From assembly GCA_944326235.1 (NCBI GenBank), contig CALVDH010000013.1, positions 1-64,000 on the forward strand: a stretch of 64,000 nt of DNA, read 5' to 3'. Below, piece by piece: positions 34,601-43,093 of this stretch. Source of the stretch: an uncultured Bacteroidales bacterium. Lineage in GTDB: Bacteria > Bacteroidota > Bacteroidia > Bacteroidales > UBA932. Every line of letters starts with the position of its first letter. The stretch's first letter is position 1. A program made the translations under genes and the position numbers. The notes below the pieces were generated by a model. It ran no database searches, was not told the origin of the DNA, and was given only the letters and a program-made list of their open reading frames with translations.

Positions 34601-34751
34601 GGTAGGAGGCGGAGACCTGTACCACAGGAGGCACGATCTCCGGGTACTGGTCGACAGGCAGCAGGAAGAGGCCTATCATGCCCACCAGCACGATGACGAT
34701 GGAGACGACCGTGGAGAATATCGGCCGGTCTATGAAGAAATCACTTTTCAT
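31623..34751 (-). CDS. RND efflux pump, HAE1/AcrB family
   Basis: A 1042-residue inner-membrane transporter with the usual twelve helices and two large periplasmic loops. The proton-relay pair is in IGTVVDDAIVVVEN (near 405) and the TM10 lysine in IGVAAKNAILIVEFA (near 945). It exports amphiphilic compounds using the proton gradient, with the adaptor and channel encoded on both sides (4-base overlaps). Substrate unknown. No TetR/MarR regulator lies next to the operon. Confidence 0.96.
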   Translation of the reverse strand: MKSDFFIDRPIFSTVVSIVIVLVGMIGLFLLPVDQYPEIVPPVVQVSASYPGADAETVSQAVATPIEQELNGTPGMLYMESRSTNSGSFTVTITFDIDTDPDLAAVEIQNRVKQAEARLPAEVIQNGISVDKQASNKLMTITLLSNDPKFDEVYLSNYATLNVLDMLRRIPGVGRVSNVGSRYYGMQIWVQPERLASLGLTVQDIQSALREQNRESAAGVLGQQPMNGVDVTVPIVAQGRLSTVSEFEDIVLRANPDGSIIRMRDVARVSLEAQSYNTESGINGGNAAVMDIRMLPGMNAMEVSESVKKAMDEISRNFPEGISYMIPFDMTEYISQSIHEVYKTLFEALFLVILVVFLSLQSWRATLIPAIAVPISLIGTFGVMLIFGFSLNTLTLLGLVLAIGTVVDDAIVVVENVDRIMNEEKLSAYEATKKAMNGLGSALIAMSLVLCAVFIPVSFLSGITGALYRQFTITIAVSVIISTIVALTMSPVMCAQFLKPKQEGEEERKNFIFRAINRWLAKGQTVYARIIRNFLAHSKRSFAAFGIGIVCIWAMAQIVPQSFLPQEDQGYFTVEFELPEGATLERTREVTDRAMAWLLDQPDVRYVLNVTGSSPRVGTNQARSQMTVIMKPWDEREDPDLPAFMARVTDEFSQYPESKVYLSTPPVIPGLGTSGGFEMALEARGDLTYEELQRASDTLVYYASQRKELARVSSSMQGDIPKLYYDVDRDRAKLLGVSVSDLFTTMKAFTGSVYVNDFNLFNRVYRVYIQAEEPYRQWRDDMNMYFVRGNGGAMIPVTSIGTTEYTTGPGTIKRFNMYYAATITGEAAHGYSSGQAMEIMEEIVREKLPANVGIEWSGLSYQEKQQSGQTGLVLALAFLFVFLFLAAQYESWSVPIAVILSLPVACIGAFLSILVLGMENNVYFQIGLVMLIGVAAKNAILIVEFAKEEVEKGKDIVEAAIAASELRFRPIVMTSLTFILGMLPLVLASGPGSASRQGIGVGVFFGMIAAITLGIVFVPFFFVWIYRLKERFANRKKKRLKA

Positions 34752-36079
34752 TCGCTCTCTGTCTTGGTGCTGTCTGTGTTTTCGTATGATGTGCTGTCGG
34801 CCGTTGATGCCGTGCTGTCGGTGCCGAACGAGAATCGGCCGTCGTTCTCAGAGTCTGCCTGAGGACGTTCCGGTGCTACGATTATCGGGGCGACCTTGAC
34901 ACCGTGGCTGAGCTTGTGGAAGCCCTCGACTATGATGTTCTCGTCAGGTCCTAATCCCCGCTCGACTACTACGTTGTTGCCTATCTCGGGGCCGAGCTCG
35001 ATAAATCTCTTCTCGACTATGCTGTCCGGACGGCAGGCGTAGACGTAGGCTCCGCCCTTCTCGATGACCAGGGCCTTGGTAGGCACCACGATGGCATCCT
35101 CGCGCACGTCCAGGAGGAGGCGCACCTTGGTGATCTGTCCGGGAAGGAGGGCGCGGTCAGGATTGGCCATCTCGGCCCTGACGGAAAATGTTCCGGTGTT
35201 GGGGTCCACCTGAGGGTCAGCGAAATCCACGAAGCCCTTCATCGGATACTCCGAGTTGTCGGCCAGGGTGATGGTCACGTAGGGGTTCCACTTGCGGGCG
35301 GTATCCTGCTGTCCGAGGTTGACGTTTCTCTCGCGGCTCTTGAGGTAGTCGAGCGATGTCATGCTGAAATCCACCTGGACGGTGTCGCTCTTGACAATGG
35401 TGGTGAGCAGGGACTTTCCTCCGGGGCCGACGAGGGTTCCGAGGTCCACGTTGCTCTCACTGATGAAGCCGGAAATGGGGGAACGGACAGTAGTGTATCC
35501 AAGGGCAATCTCCGCCTGGGTGAGGTCGGCCTCACTCATGACCACCTCGGCCTTGGCGCTCTCGTAGGCGGCTATGGCGTTGTCCAGGTCCAGGCGGCTG
35601 GCTGCGTTCTGCTCGAAGAGGGGGCGGATACGCTCCAGATCCCTCTCGGCCTTGAGCTCCAGGGCCTTGTTCTTGTTGAGCTGGGCCTTGGCCCTCTCCA
35701 TGTCCGCGCGGTAAGGCTTCGGGTCGATGATGAACAGGGTCTGGTTCTTCCTGACGTAGGAACCTTCCTCGAACAATATCTCCTCGAGATATCCCTCGAC
35801 CCTTGCACGTACCTCCACGAACTGCTGGGCACTGATTTTTCCGGCGTACTCACCGTAGATTTCCACGTCGTCGATGACCACGGGCTGCGCCTCGACTATC
35901 GGATACTCCGGCTTGGGCGGCTCCGGCCACGAAAGTATGATCCACACGGAGATGCCCGCCACGAGCACTCCGAGGACGACATACCATATCCATTTCGGCA
36001 GTCGCCGTATTTTCCTGATTCTGACGGCCACTCTCCGGCCTGTCCTGGTAAATTTCTCTGTAGGGATGTTAATCTGCAT
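34748..36079 (-). CDS. RND periplasmic adaptor (membrane fusion protein)
   Basis: A 443-residue HlyD/AcrA-type adaptor. A basic cytoplasmic start is followed by a membrane helix (about residues 32-50). The lipoyl/barrel-sandwich region (VEVRARVEGYLEEILFEEGSYV), a helical hairpin (about 120-200) and beta-barrel domains follow. The tail is Ser/Thr/Asp-rich and disordered. It is the first gene of the operon, with a TATATTTG box at the complement of 36106-36113. Confidence 0.94.
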   Translation of the reverse strand: MQINIPTEKFTRTGRRVAVRIRKIRRLPKWIWYVVLGVLVAGISVWIILSWPEPPKPEYPIVEAQPVVIDDVEIYGEYAGKISAQQFVEVRARVEGYLEEILFEEGSYVRKNQTLFIIDPKPYRADMERAKAQLNKNKALELKAERDLERIRPLFEQNAASRLDLDNAIAAYESAKAEVVMSEADLTQAEIALGYTTVRSPISGFISESNVDLGTLVGPGGKSLLTTIVKSDTVQVDFSMTSLDYLKSRERNVNLGQQDTARKWNPYVTITLADNSEYPMKGFVDFADPQVDPNTGTFSVRAEMANPDRALLPGQITKVRLLLDVREDAIVVPTKALVIEKGGAYVYACRPDSIVEKRFIELGPEIGNNVVVERGLGPDENIIVEGFHKLSHGVKVAPIIVAPERPQADSENDGRFSFGTDSTASTADSTSYENTDSTKTESE

Positions 36080-36105
36080 AATACTGCAATATAGCTATAG
36101 CGGTG

Positions 36106-36113
36106 CAAATATA
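36106..36113 (-). promoter_or_regulatory. -7 box for the RND efflux operon
   Basis: The complement is TATATTTG, 26 bases before the adaptor ATG at 36079. Confidence 0.55.
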
Positions 36114-36172
36114 GACCAAATCGACTGACTATTGCAAAAATTGTACCTTAATGCAGAAATAATTACCCCTTT

Positions 36173-37084
36173 TCAGAGAGCGCATCCCGCGGCGAACAGC
36201 AGCGCCATAAGGAAAAAATTGCGGGACGTCTTGCCCAGGAAGGGGTTCAGGGCCGCTCCGTCGGTATCGCTGATGCGCCGGGAAGTGGCCAGATGCAGGG
36301 CGGCGTACAGCAGCAGGGGAGCGGCGCACCATCCGGGCTTGCTCAGGACAATGGCGGCTGCGGCCAGCATTGTGGCGCAAAGTCCCAGCAGGTAGTACAG
36401 GATAATGGCGGTGCTGCCTCCGAGGCGCACGACGATGGTCTTCTTCCCCTGAGCGGCGTCTTCTGCACGGTCGCGGTAGTTGTTGACCATCAGCAGGCAG
36501 TCCACGGCCAGACCGCAGGAGAGTCCGGCCAGGGTGGTCTGCAGGTCCCAGGTCCCTGTCTGCAGGTAAAATGTGAATCCCACGGGGACAATCCCGAAGA
36601 AGACCAGCACCAGCACATCGCCCAGCCCCAGCCTCGAGAATTTCGTGGTATACAGGAAGCAGAACAGTACGCAGAGGGCGCCCACAGCTATCATCCACGG
36701 ACCGCCGGTCCATATCAGGGGCAGTCCGGCCGCACAGGCGAGGACCGTCGTGACCAGAATACCGGTCTTCATGGCTCCGGGGGTAATCCACCCCTGTGCG
36801 CAGGCCCGTTTCGGCCCGAGCCGCCGCTCCGTATCCCCGCCCTTGCGGAAATCGAAATAGTCGTTGACGAAGTTGGCGTCCACCTGCATGATCCACGCGA
36901 AGAGCATGCACAGCGCGAACGCCGCCCAGTCAAACGCCTCAGCCGGCGACATCCCGCAGCCCTCCATCCACATCCAAGCGCAGCCTCCTCCCATAATGAC
37001 GGGCGTGGCCGCCCCCGCCAGAGTCTTCGGTCTGGCCGCGAGCACCCACGCCTTCGTCGAGTTTTTCTTGACAGTGTCTCCCAT
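36173..37084 (-). CDS. menA: 1,4-dihydroxy-2-naphthoate polyprenyltransferase
   Basis: A 303-residue UbiA-family membrane enzyme that attaches the polyprenyl chain in menaquinone synthesis. The first Asp motif NDYFDFRKGGDTE lies near residue 75 and the second NNYRDRAEDAAQGKKT near 200. About eight membrane helices. The N-terminus KAWVLAARPKTLAGAATPVI is typical of MenA. It starts in the stop codon of the upstream DUF362 gene, so the two are translated together. Other men genes are outside the window. Confidence 0.93.
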   Translation of the reverse strand: MGDTVKKNSTKAWVLAARPKTLAGAATPVIMGGGCAWMWMEGCGMSPAEAFDWAAFALCMLFAWIMQVDANFVNDYFDFRKGGDTERRLGPKRACAQGWITPGAMKTGILVTTVLACAAGLPLIWTGGPWMIAVGALCVLFCFLYTTKFSRLGLGDVLVLVFFGIVPVGFTFYLQTGTWDLQTTLAGLSCGLAVDCLLMVNNYRDRAEDAAQGKKTIVVRLGGSTAIILYYLLGLCATMLAAAAIVLSKPGWCAAPLLLYAALHLATSRRISDTDGAALNPFLGKTSRNFFLMALLFAAGCAL

Positions 37085-38232
37085 CAGATCTTGATGAGCT
37101 CATACTGGCGGGTGCCGATGCCGATGCGCTCGGCGTGCTCGAGGCCGGACTGCCAGTTGGTGTCGGGATGCAGGATGTGGAACTTGTCGTCGCCGCAGAG
37201 GTGCTCGTGGGGATGGGTCTTCTCGAGCTTGCTGCCGGGGAGGGCGGGGGCGGCCATCACCATGTCGGCGCAGGCCTGGTCGAGGGCCACGGGGTCGAAG
37301 GAGGCGGCCATGCCGAGGTCGGGTACGATGGCGGCGTCGTTGTGGTTCCAGCAGTCGCACTCGGGGGATACGTTGACGATGAGGTTGACGTAGAAGCAGG
37401 GACGGCCGGCGATGATGGCCTTGGTGTACTCGGCTATCTTGCCGTTGAGGGTCTCGGAGGTATCCCAGTCCTTCAGAACGGCCGACTCGTACTGGCAGAG
37501 GGCTACGCACTGGCCGCAGCCTACGCACTTGTCGTAGTCGATGACGGCGGCGGTATGCTTGCCGGCGTAGTTAACGCCCTCGACGGTCTCGAGATGGATG
37601 GCGTCATGGGCGCAGTGCTTCACGCAGATACCGCAGCAGCGGCAGTTCTCTACCTTGACCACGGGCTTCGACGAGGAGTGCAGCTCGAGCTTGCCGGCCA
37701 CGCTGGCGCAGCCCATGCCCATGTTCTTGATGGCTCCTCCGAAACCGGTCTGCTCGTGCCCCTTGAAGTGCGAGAGGGCTATGAGCACGTCGGAGTCCAC
37801 GATGGCCGTGCCTATCTTGGCCGTCTTGCAGTAGGTGCCGCCCTCGATGGGGAGCTCGCGGCAGTCGGTACCCTTGACGCCGTCGGCGATGATCACGTCG
37901 CATCCGGCGCTGAGGCGGTTGAAACCGTTGCGGGACGCGCTCTCGAGATGGTCCACGGCGTTGGAACGGCCTCCGGAGTAGAGGGTGTTGCAGTCAGTCA
38001 GGTAGGGCTTTCCGCCGAGGGAACGCACCAGGTCGGCCATGCCGGCTGCGTAGTTGGGCCGGAGGAAGGCCAGGTTGCCGGGCTCGCCGAAGTGCATTTT
38101 TATGGCGACGAACTTGTCCTTGAAATCTATCTTCTCGATGCCGGCGGCCTTGGCCACGGCTTTCATCTTCTCCACTAAGGGAAGGCGGGTGGAGGTGTGC
38201 AGGTCAGTGAAGTAAACTTTTGCTTTTTCCAT
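37084..38232 (-). CDS. DUF362 protein with two 4Fe-4S clusters
   Basis: A 382-residue protein. An N-terminal DUF362 domain (KMHFGEPGNLAFLRP, DCNTLYSGGRS, SHFKGHEQTGFGGAIKNMGMG) is followed by two ferredoxin-type motifs, CRCCGICVKHC and CVGCGQCVALC, near residues 200-245. Probably an iron-sulfur electron carrier; partner unknown. Stop overlaps the menA start; 22 bases downstream of the antiporter gene. Confidence 0.9.
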   Translation of the reverse strand: MEKAKVYFTDLHTSTRLPLVEKMKAVAKAAGIEKIDFKDKFVAIKMHFGEPGNLAFLRPNYAAGMADLVRSLGGKPYLTDCNTLYSGGRSNAVDHLESASRNGFNRLSAGCDVIIADGVKGTDCRELPIEGGTYCKTAKIGTAIVDSDVLIALSHFKGHEQTGFGGAIKNMGMGCASVAGKLELHSSSKPVVKVENCRCCGICVKHCAHDAIHLETVEGVNYAGKHTAAVIDYDKCVGCGQCVALCQYESAVLKDWDTSETLNGKIAEYTKAIIAGRPCFYVNLIVNVSPECDCWNHNDAAIVPDLGMAASFDPVALDQACADMVMAAPALPGSKLEKTHPHEHLCGDDKFHILHPDTNWQSGLEHAERIGIGTRQYELIKI

Positions 38233-38254
38233 AATGTATGTACTGTGTTTGTTG

Positions 38255-39886
38255 TCAGTTCTGGAGGGATTCCTTGCGGATCTTGTTGATGACCATCACG
38301 TCGTTCTTGTGTATCACGGTGTTGCCGCGGGGAATGATGGCCCTGTTGCCGCGCTTTATGAGCACTATCAGCTCGTTGCTGTCGGGCGAGTACTGGAAGA
38401 CCTTCTTGCCTATCCATTCGCTGCCCCTCTCGATGCGCCGCTCGGAGAGCTGCATGAGGTCCTCGTCCTCGAAGTCGCGGGCACTCATGATGACCTTGTC
38501 CCCCGGCAGTATCTTGGTTTTTCCGCTCGGGATGATGGCCTTTTCATTCCTGAGTATCACTGCGACGAGAGTCTCCTGCGGGATGGGCAGATCCTTGATG
38601 ACCTTGCCGCACCAGGAGTCCTTCTCCCCGATATTCATCTGTACGAAGCTCACGTCCATGTTGTCCGAGTAGTCGGTAAAGGTCTTGAGGATGTCCTCCT
38701 CGCTCGAGGTCATCCGGAGCTTGCGGGCCACCAGAGGGATGAGCGAGCCCTGCAGGGAAATGGACAACAGGACTATCATCAGCACGATGTTGAACAGGTC
38801 GTACTCGTTGCCGGTGAGCTGCCTGGAAGCCGGCAGGGCCATGATGGCGAACACTACCGACGCCGCACCTCTTAGTCCCACGAAGGAGACGAGCAGCTGC
38901 TGTCTCCACTTGCTTCGGAACGGGGCCATGATGGCGAACACGGACAGGGGACGGGCAACGAAAGTCATGAACAGGGCAATCAGAATGGCCGGTATAGCGA
39001 TGGCCGGCAGCTGTGAGGGGAAGGCCAGCAGTCCCAACAGGAAAAATATGATAATCTGCATCAGGCTGGTCAGTCCGTCGAAGAAGGGCACCAGGGTCTT
39101 CTTGCCGCGGATGTTGGCGTTACCCAGGACGATGCCGACGATGTAGGCGCTCAGGTAGCCGTTGCCACCGATGAGGTTGGGAATCGCATACGAGAAGATG
39201 GCCACTGCCAGCACGAAGAGGGTGTCGAAGCCGGATGTAGTGGAGCGGAAGTGCTTCATCAGCCACGCGGCGGACACAGCTATCACGGCACCTATGGCCG
39301 CACCGTAGACTATCTGCGCGAATACCATATATACTATGCGCCCGCCGGACACCGTCCCCTCGATGACGGCCATCATGATGACGGTCAGCATGTAGGAACA
39401 GGGGTCGTTGCTACCGCTCTCGATCTCGAGGAGGGAGGCGGTGTTGTATTTGAGGCCGAGCTTGCGGGAGCGCAGAATCGAGAACACGGAGGCCGCGTCG
39501 GTGGAGCTGAGCACCGCGCCGACCAGGAAACCCAGGGCTGCCGGGAGCTTGAGCACGTAGTAGCAGAAAAGGCCGGTCAGTCCCGCGGTAAGGGCCACGC
39601 CGAGGGTGGAGAGTATGCCGGCTTTGACCACCACCGGCTTAGCCTCTTTCCACCGGGTGCCGAAACCGCCGTAGAACATGATGAATATCAGGGCCACGGT
39701 ACAGATGCTCTCGGTAAAATCGAAGTTGTCGAACTGAATCTTCACTATGCCGTCGGATCCGAAGGCCATGCCCAGCAGGATGAATGCCAGCAGCATGGGG
39801 ATGCCTATCTTGTTCGAGACGTTGTTGAGCACTACGCACAGGACAATGACGATGGCGGCCACGAGCAGGAGCAATGTAAGGGTCAT
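38255..39886 (-). CDS. Cation:proton antiporter (CPA1/NhaP2-type) with TrkA-C domain
   Basis: A 543-residue protein. About twelve membrane helices cover residues 1-385, with the ion-site region VGAVLSSTDAASVFSILRS near 140 (STDAA motif). A cytoplasmic C-terminal portion (about 400-540) contains TrkA-C/RCK_C-like repeats. NhaP2-type proteins exchange K+ or Na+ for protons. A TACCTTTG box lies at the complement of 39934-39941. Confidence 0.93.
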   Translation of the reverse strand: MTLTLLLLVAAIVIVLCVVLNNVSNKIGIPMLLAFILLGMAFGSDGIVKIQFDNFDFTESICTVALIFIMFYGGFGTRWKEAKPVVVKAGILSTLGVALTAGLTGLFCYYVLKLPAALGFLVGAVLSSTDAASVFSILRSRKLGLKYNTASLLEIESGSNDPCSYMLTVIMMAVIEGTVSGGRIVYMVFAQIVYGAAIGAVIAVSAAWLMKHFRSTTSGFDTLFVLAVAIFSYAIPNLIGGNGYLSAYIVGIVLGNANIRGKKTLVPFFDGLTSLMQIIIFFLLGLLAFPSQLPAIAIPAILIALFMTFVARPLSVFAIMAPFRSKWRQQLLVSFVGLRGAASVVFAIMALPASRQLTGNEYDLFNIVLMIVLLSISLQGSLIPLVARKLRMTSSEEDILKTFTDYSDNMDVSFVQMNIGEKDSWCGKVIKDLPIPQETLVAVILRNEKAIIPSGKTKILPGDKVIMSARDFEDEDLMQLSERRIERGSEWIGKKVFQYSPDSNELIVLIKRGNRAIIPRGNTVIHKNDVMVINKIRKESLQN

Positions 39887-39933
39887 AAGCAGGGGTGTTG
39901 ACGGTTAAAATGATACAATTCGGTGCTGTCCCG

Positions 39934-39941
39934 CAAAGGTA
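39934..39941 (-). promoter_or_regulatory. -7 box for the antiporter gene
   Basis: The complement reads TACCTTTG, about 47 bases before the ATG at 39886, between this gene and miaA. Confidence 0.45.
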
Positions 39942-39976
39942 CGAAAAAATGAAAAGCGTATGCAAAAAGTCCGGAA

Positions 39977-40831
39977 CTAAAGGGCTATTTTGTCCTGAAC
40001 CGGCGCGAACCACGTGATCTGCCGCTTGGCGTACCTCCGGGTGTTGCGCTGCACCAGGGCCAGGGCCTCGTCCAGGGAGATGATCCCGTCCAGGTAGTCG
40101 AATACCTCCCGGTATCCCACGGTGCGCAGGGCCGGCATGGAGCGGTACTGCGCCAGTCCCCGCACCTCGTCCACCAGCCCGGCCTCGAACATGGCCTCGG
40201 CGCGGCGGTCTATGCGGCGGTAGAGCTCTTCGCGGGGAAGGGTGAGGCAGATCCTCTGAATCCCGAACGGTCTGACCTTGCGGGGGTTGGACTTATATGA
40301 TGAAAATTTGCGTCCGGTCGATAGGGTGACCTCCAGGGCCCGGACGACCCTCTGCCGGTTGGACAGGTCGATGGCGGCCCAGCTCTCAGGGTCCACCTGC
40401 CGCAGCTCTTCTGCAAGCACTCCGACTCCCTCCTTCAACGCCCTGTCCGTCAAGAGTCTGCGCAGCTCCTGATCGGCAGGAGGAAAGTCGTCCAGTCCGT
40501 AGCACAGGGCATCGGCATACAGGCCGGAGCCTCCGACCATCACCAGTACGTCGTGCTCCTGGAAGAGCCGGGCCAGCAGCTCCATGGCCTCCACCTCATA
40601 GAGACCGGCTGAGTAGTAGTCCGATACCGAGTGACTGAAGATGAAGTAGTGCCGCACCTGCCGCAGCTGCTCCTCCGACGGAGGGGCCGTGCCGATACGC
40701 ATCTCCTTGAATATCTGGCGGGAATCGCAGGATATCACGGGAGACGAGTACTTCAGGGCCAGCTGTATGGCATAATCGGTCTTGCCCACAGCCGTAGGCC
40801 CGAGTACCTGTATCAGCTTCTTTCCGCTCAT
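39977..40831 (-). CDS. miaA: tRNA dimethylallyltransferase
   Basis: A 284-residue enzyme adding a dimethylallyl group to A37 of tRNAs reading UNN codons. P-loop GPTAVGKTD near residue 11, DSRQIF, and SNRQRVVRALEV motifs. The C-terminus (RNTRRYAKRQITWF) is the tRNA-binding end. MiaB, acting next in the pathway, is at 9340. The PRiA4-like gene is 9 bases upstream. Confidence 0.95.
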   Translation of the reverse strand: MSGKKLIQVLGPTAVGKTDYAIQLALKYSSPVISCDSRQIFKEMRIGTAPPSEEQLRQVRHYFIFSHSVSDYYSAGLYEVEAMELLARLFQEHDVLVMVGGSGLYADALCYGLDDFPPADQELRRLLTDRALKEGVGVLAEELRQVDPESWAAIDLSNRQRVVRALEVTLSTGRKFSSYKSNPRKVRPFGIQRICLTLPREELYRRIDRRAEAMFEAGLVDEVRGLAQYRSMPALRTVGYREVFDYLDGIISLDEALALVQRNTRRYAKRQITWFAPVQDKIAL

Positions 40832-40840
40832 GAGGGGCGG

Positions 40841-41347
40841 CTATACGTTCTCCTCGCCCTCGGGCAGCTCGTCGTCCTCGAAGGAGTCCTCCTCGTCGGG
40901 AGCGGCGGACTGTGAGGCATGGCGGTCGGAGAATTCCTCGTAATCCTCGTACACGGCTGAGAACTGGTCCGGGTTGCGGCCCTTCTCGGCCACCAGCACG
41001 GGGTAGGAGAGGCGGCGGTTGAACTCCTGCTCGCCCTCCAGGCGGAGCTCGATGCAGAGGTTCTGGGTCAGATTGTAGACGTAGCGGAGGACGGTCTCCT
41101 CGTGCGAGACGGTGTTGTCGATGGTGATCATGTCCATGGACCCGTCTCCGAAATCGAACAGCCCTATCCTTCTGGAGAACTTGCCGGCGGCCGAGAGTGT
41201 GTCGAACACCGTCATCTGGTCAGGCGAGAAACCCAGCTCCCGGTCCATGTATTCGCGGAGCTTGTACAGGCTCATGCCGGAATCCACGTCATATTCCCGC
41301 ATGAAGATCCTGTTGCCTGGGATAGTTGCTTTATATCTGAGTATCAT
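40841..41347 (-). CDS. PRiA4b ORF-3-like protein
   Basis: A 168-residue protein. The MSLYKLREYMDRELGFSPDQMTVF region and later strands resemble the plasmid pRiA4b ORF-3/TnpR-like domain common in Bacteroidota chromosomes. The last 30 residues are strongly acidic (Glu/Asp/Ser). Function unknown; the family name reflects a plasmid, not a mobile element here. It lies between a LuxC-like gene and miaA on the same strand. Confidence 0.78.
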   Translation of the reverse strand: MILRYKATIPGNRIFMREYDVDSGMSLYKLREYMDRELGFSPDQMTVFDTLSAAGKFSRRIGLFDFGDGSMDMITIDNTVSHEETVLRYVYNLTQNLCIELRLEGEQEFNRRLSYPVLVAEKGRNPDQFSAVYEDYEEFSDRHASQSAAPDEEDSFEDDELPEGEENV

Positions 41348-41357
41348 GGCGTTGATA

Positions 41358-42395
41358 TTATAGTCGTGTCAGCATGTCCAGAGCGTCCGCCCCATCGGGC
41401 CAGTCCTGGGGCGAGGGGCTCTGAGCCGAACCAAAGTTACGGATAATTTTTTGAATTCTGTCCAAATTGGCCCCTATAAATTTTTCCAATTCATTTTCCC
41501 GGCGGTATTCCACATACCACACCTCCCCCACGCGCAGGCTCCGGTCCCACGGCCGGCAGAGGCTGATATCCTCCTGAGCCCCCGGAATCAGTTTCCTCAG
41601 ATTCCGGAAAATAACCGTGCCGCTGTCCAGGAATTCCTCCCCCGAGAGAGTCAGTACCGCCCTGTTCTTGCGGTGGTTGTCCTGGCCGAGCCGACCCCAG
41701 TGCTCCCGGGCGAAGGCTTCGGCGGCGGCCATTGTCCCGGAGAGGTCATGTCCCTGCGGCACCAGCAGGCAGGTCGCGCTGCGGCAGCCCAGGCCGTAGT
41801 ACAGCAGCATGTCCCCGGCGAGGGCTTCAAGGGCGGAAGGGTCCTCGTTGCCGGTGAGCACCGCGGCGCTGAACCTCCCGGCCCGTATGAGGTGCGGGAT
41901 GCCGCCGAACTGCTCCTGGTAAAATTCCGCCGCCCCGTCCCCGCCCATCGTCAGCAGGGCGTCCACCCTCCAGCCGTCGGCCGAGGAACGGAACTCCGCT
42001 CCCGTTCCGGGAGGAAAGAGCACCGGCAGCAGGTACCTGTCCTTAGAGGAGAGCTTGACCAGGGGCCGCCATCCCGCGGCGAGGACTGTCAGGATGTCGT
42101 GGAACGCCACCGCGGGGATGTTCCCGGCCGCGACCACTCCGCAGACCTTCCCCGATGCTGCGGGGCCAGGTTCAGGGTATTGTTCCAGCCAGTTCCTCAG
42201 CACCTCCTCCCTCAGCATCCCCTCCGCCAGGGCTTCCAGGGCGCGGCGCTGCATCCAGGGGGTGAAGAAAATATTGTCCCCCGCGGACTGCTCCACCGCC
42301 GCGTCCAGCTCCGGCCAGGCGGCCGTCCCTCCGAGCCATGCCCGGATGCGGTCCCCCAGGGAGGCATACCTTATTATAAAGCCGTTCCTTTCCAT
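41358..42395 (-). CDS. Acyl-CoA reductase, LuxC-like
   Basis: A 345-residue protein of the LuxC/aldehyde-dehydrogenase superfamily. The KVCGVVAAGNIPAVAFHD segment, KLSSKDRYLLP, and YYGLGCRSATCLLVP with a candidate catalytic Cys fit. LuxC reduces activated fatty acids to aldehydes; no LuxD/LuxE partner is nearby, so the substrate is open. I take ATG 42395 (MERNGF) as the start. A TAACTTTG box lies at the complement of 42414-42421, divergent from the YigZ gene. Confidence 0.78.
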   Translation of the reverse strand: MERNGFIIRYASLGDRIRAWLGGTAAWPELDAAVEQSAGDNIFFTPWMQRRALEALAEGMLREEVLRNWLEQYPEPGPAASGKVCGVVAAGNIPAVAFHDILTVLAAGWRPLVKLSSKDRYLLPVLFPPGTGAEFRSSADGWRVDALLTMGGDGAAEFYQEQFGGIPHLIRAGRFSAAVLTGNEDPSALEALAGDMLLYYGLGCRSATCLLVPQGHDLSGTMAAAEAFAREHWGRLGQDNHRKNRAVLTLSGEEFLDSGTVIFRNLRKLIPGAQEDISLCRPWDRSLRVGEVWYVEYRRENELEKFIGANLDRIQKIIRNFGSAQSPSPQDWPDGADALDMLTRL

Positions 42396-42413
42396 TTTTC
42401 CGAAATTGGGGCC

Positions 42414-42421
42414 CAAAGTTA
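42414..42421 (-). promoter_or_regulatory. -7 box for the LuxC-like gene
   Basis: The complement reads TAACTTTG, 18 bases before the ATG at 42395. A weaker TAACTTAG at 42433-42440 faces the other way toward 42459. Confidence 0.5.
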
Positions 42422-42458
42422 AAAAAAATTGCTAACTTAGGGGCTCAAATGGCCAGAC

Positions 42459-43073
42459 ATGGATTCATCGCAGAGAAACGATACTTTCAAGAGCATTTCC
42501 GGCCCCGCCGAGGGGTTATATAAGGAAAAGGGAAGTAAGTTTCTCGCTTTTGCATATCCGGTGGTCTCGGAAGAGGAGGTCAGGGCCGTTCTGGAGAAAA
42601 TCAGGAAGGAGTACTACGACGCGCGTCATCACTGCTATGCCTACAGGCTGGGACTGAGCGGGGATGTATGGAGGTACAACGATGACGGGGAGCCTTCCTC
42701 CACGGCGGGCAGGCCGATTTACGGGCAGATTCTCTCGCGGGAACTGAGCGACGTGCTGATAGTGGTGGTGCGGTATTTCGGGGGCATAAAGCTCGGGGTT
42801 CCGGGGCTGATACGGGCTTACAAGGCGGCCGCGGCCGATGCGCTGGACCATGCGGAGGTGGTGGAGAAGGTGGCTTCAGAAGGGTATGCGGTGACATTCG
42901 ACTATGTGGCGATGGACAGGGTGATGCGGGTGCTCAAGGACATGGGCATAGCTCCGTCAGGGTACACCGCGGAGGACGTGTGCAGGATGGAGATGAGGGT
43001 CAGGCTCAGCGATGTGGAGCGGTTCCGGCAGAGGATGGAGGACGCGGAGGCCAGGGTTGAGAAGGTGCTTTAG
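42459..43073 (+). CDS. YigZ/IMPACT (UPF0029) family protein
   Basis: A 204-residue protein. The N-terminal UPF0029 domain has the conserved [22 protein letters not shown] and [21 protein letters not shown] motifs. The C-terminal half is a small alpha/beta domain. The family is linked to translation control in eukaryotes (IMPACT), but bacterial function is uncertain. It precedes pyrBI by 20 bases, on the same strand. Confidence 0.92.
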   Translation: MDSSQRNDTFKSISGPAEGLYKEKGSKFLAFAYPVVSEEEVRAVLEKIRKEYYDARHHCYAYRLGLSGDVWRYNDDGEPSSTAGRPIYGQILSRELSDVLIVVVRYFGGIKLGVPGLIRAYKAAAADALDHAEVVEKVASEGYAVTFDYVAMDRVMRVLKDMGIAPSGYTAEDVCRMEMRVRLSDVERFRQRMEDAEARVEKVL

Positions 43074-43093
43074 GACAATATTCAACAACAGAT

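Noticed and set aside
40841..41347. PRiA4b ORF-3-like gene as a sign of a plasmid or transposon
   Set aside because: The family is common on chromosomes; no transposase or inverted repeats are nearby.
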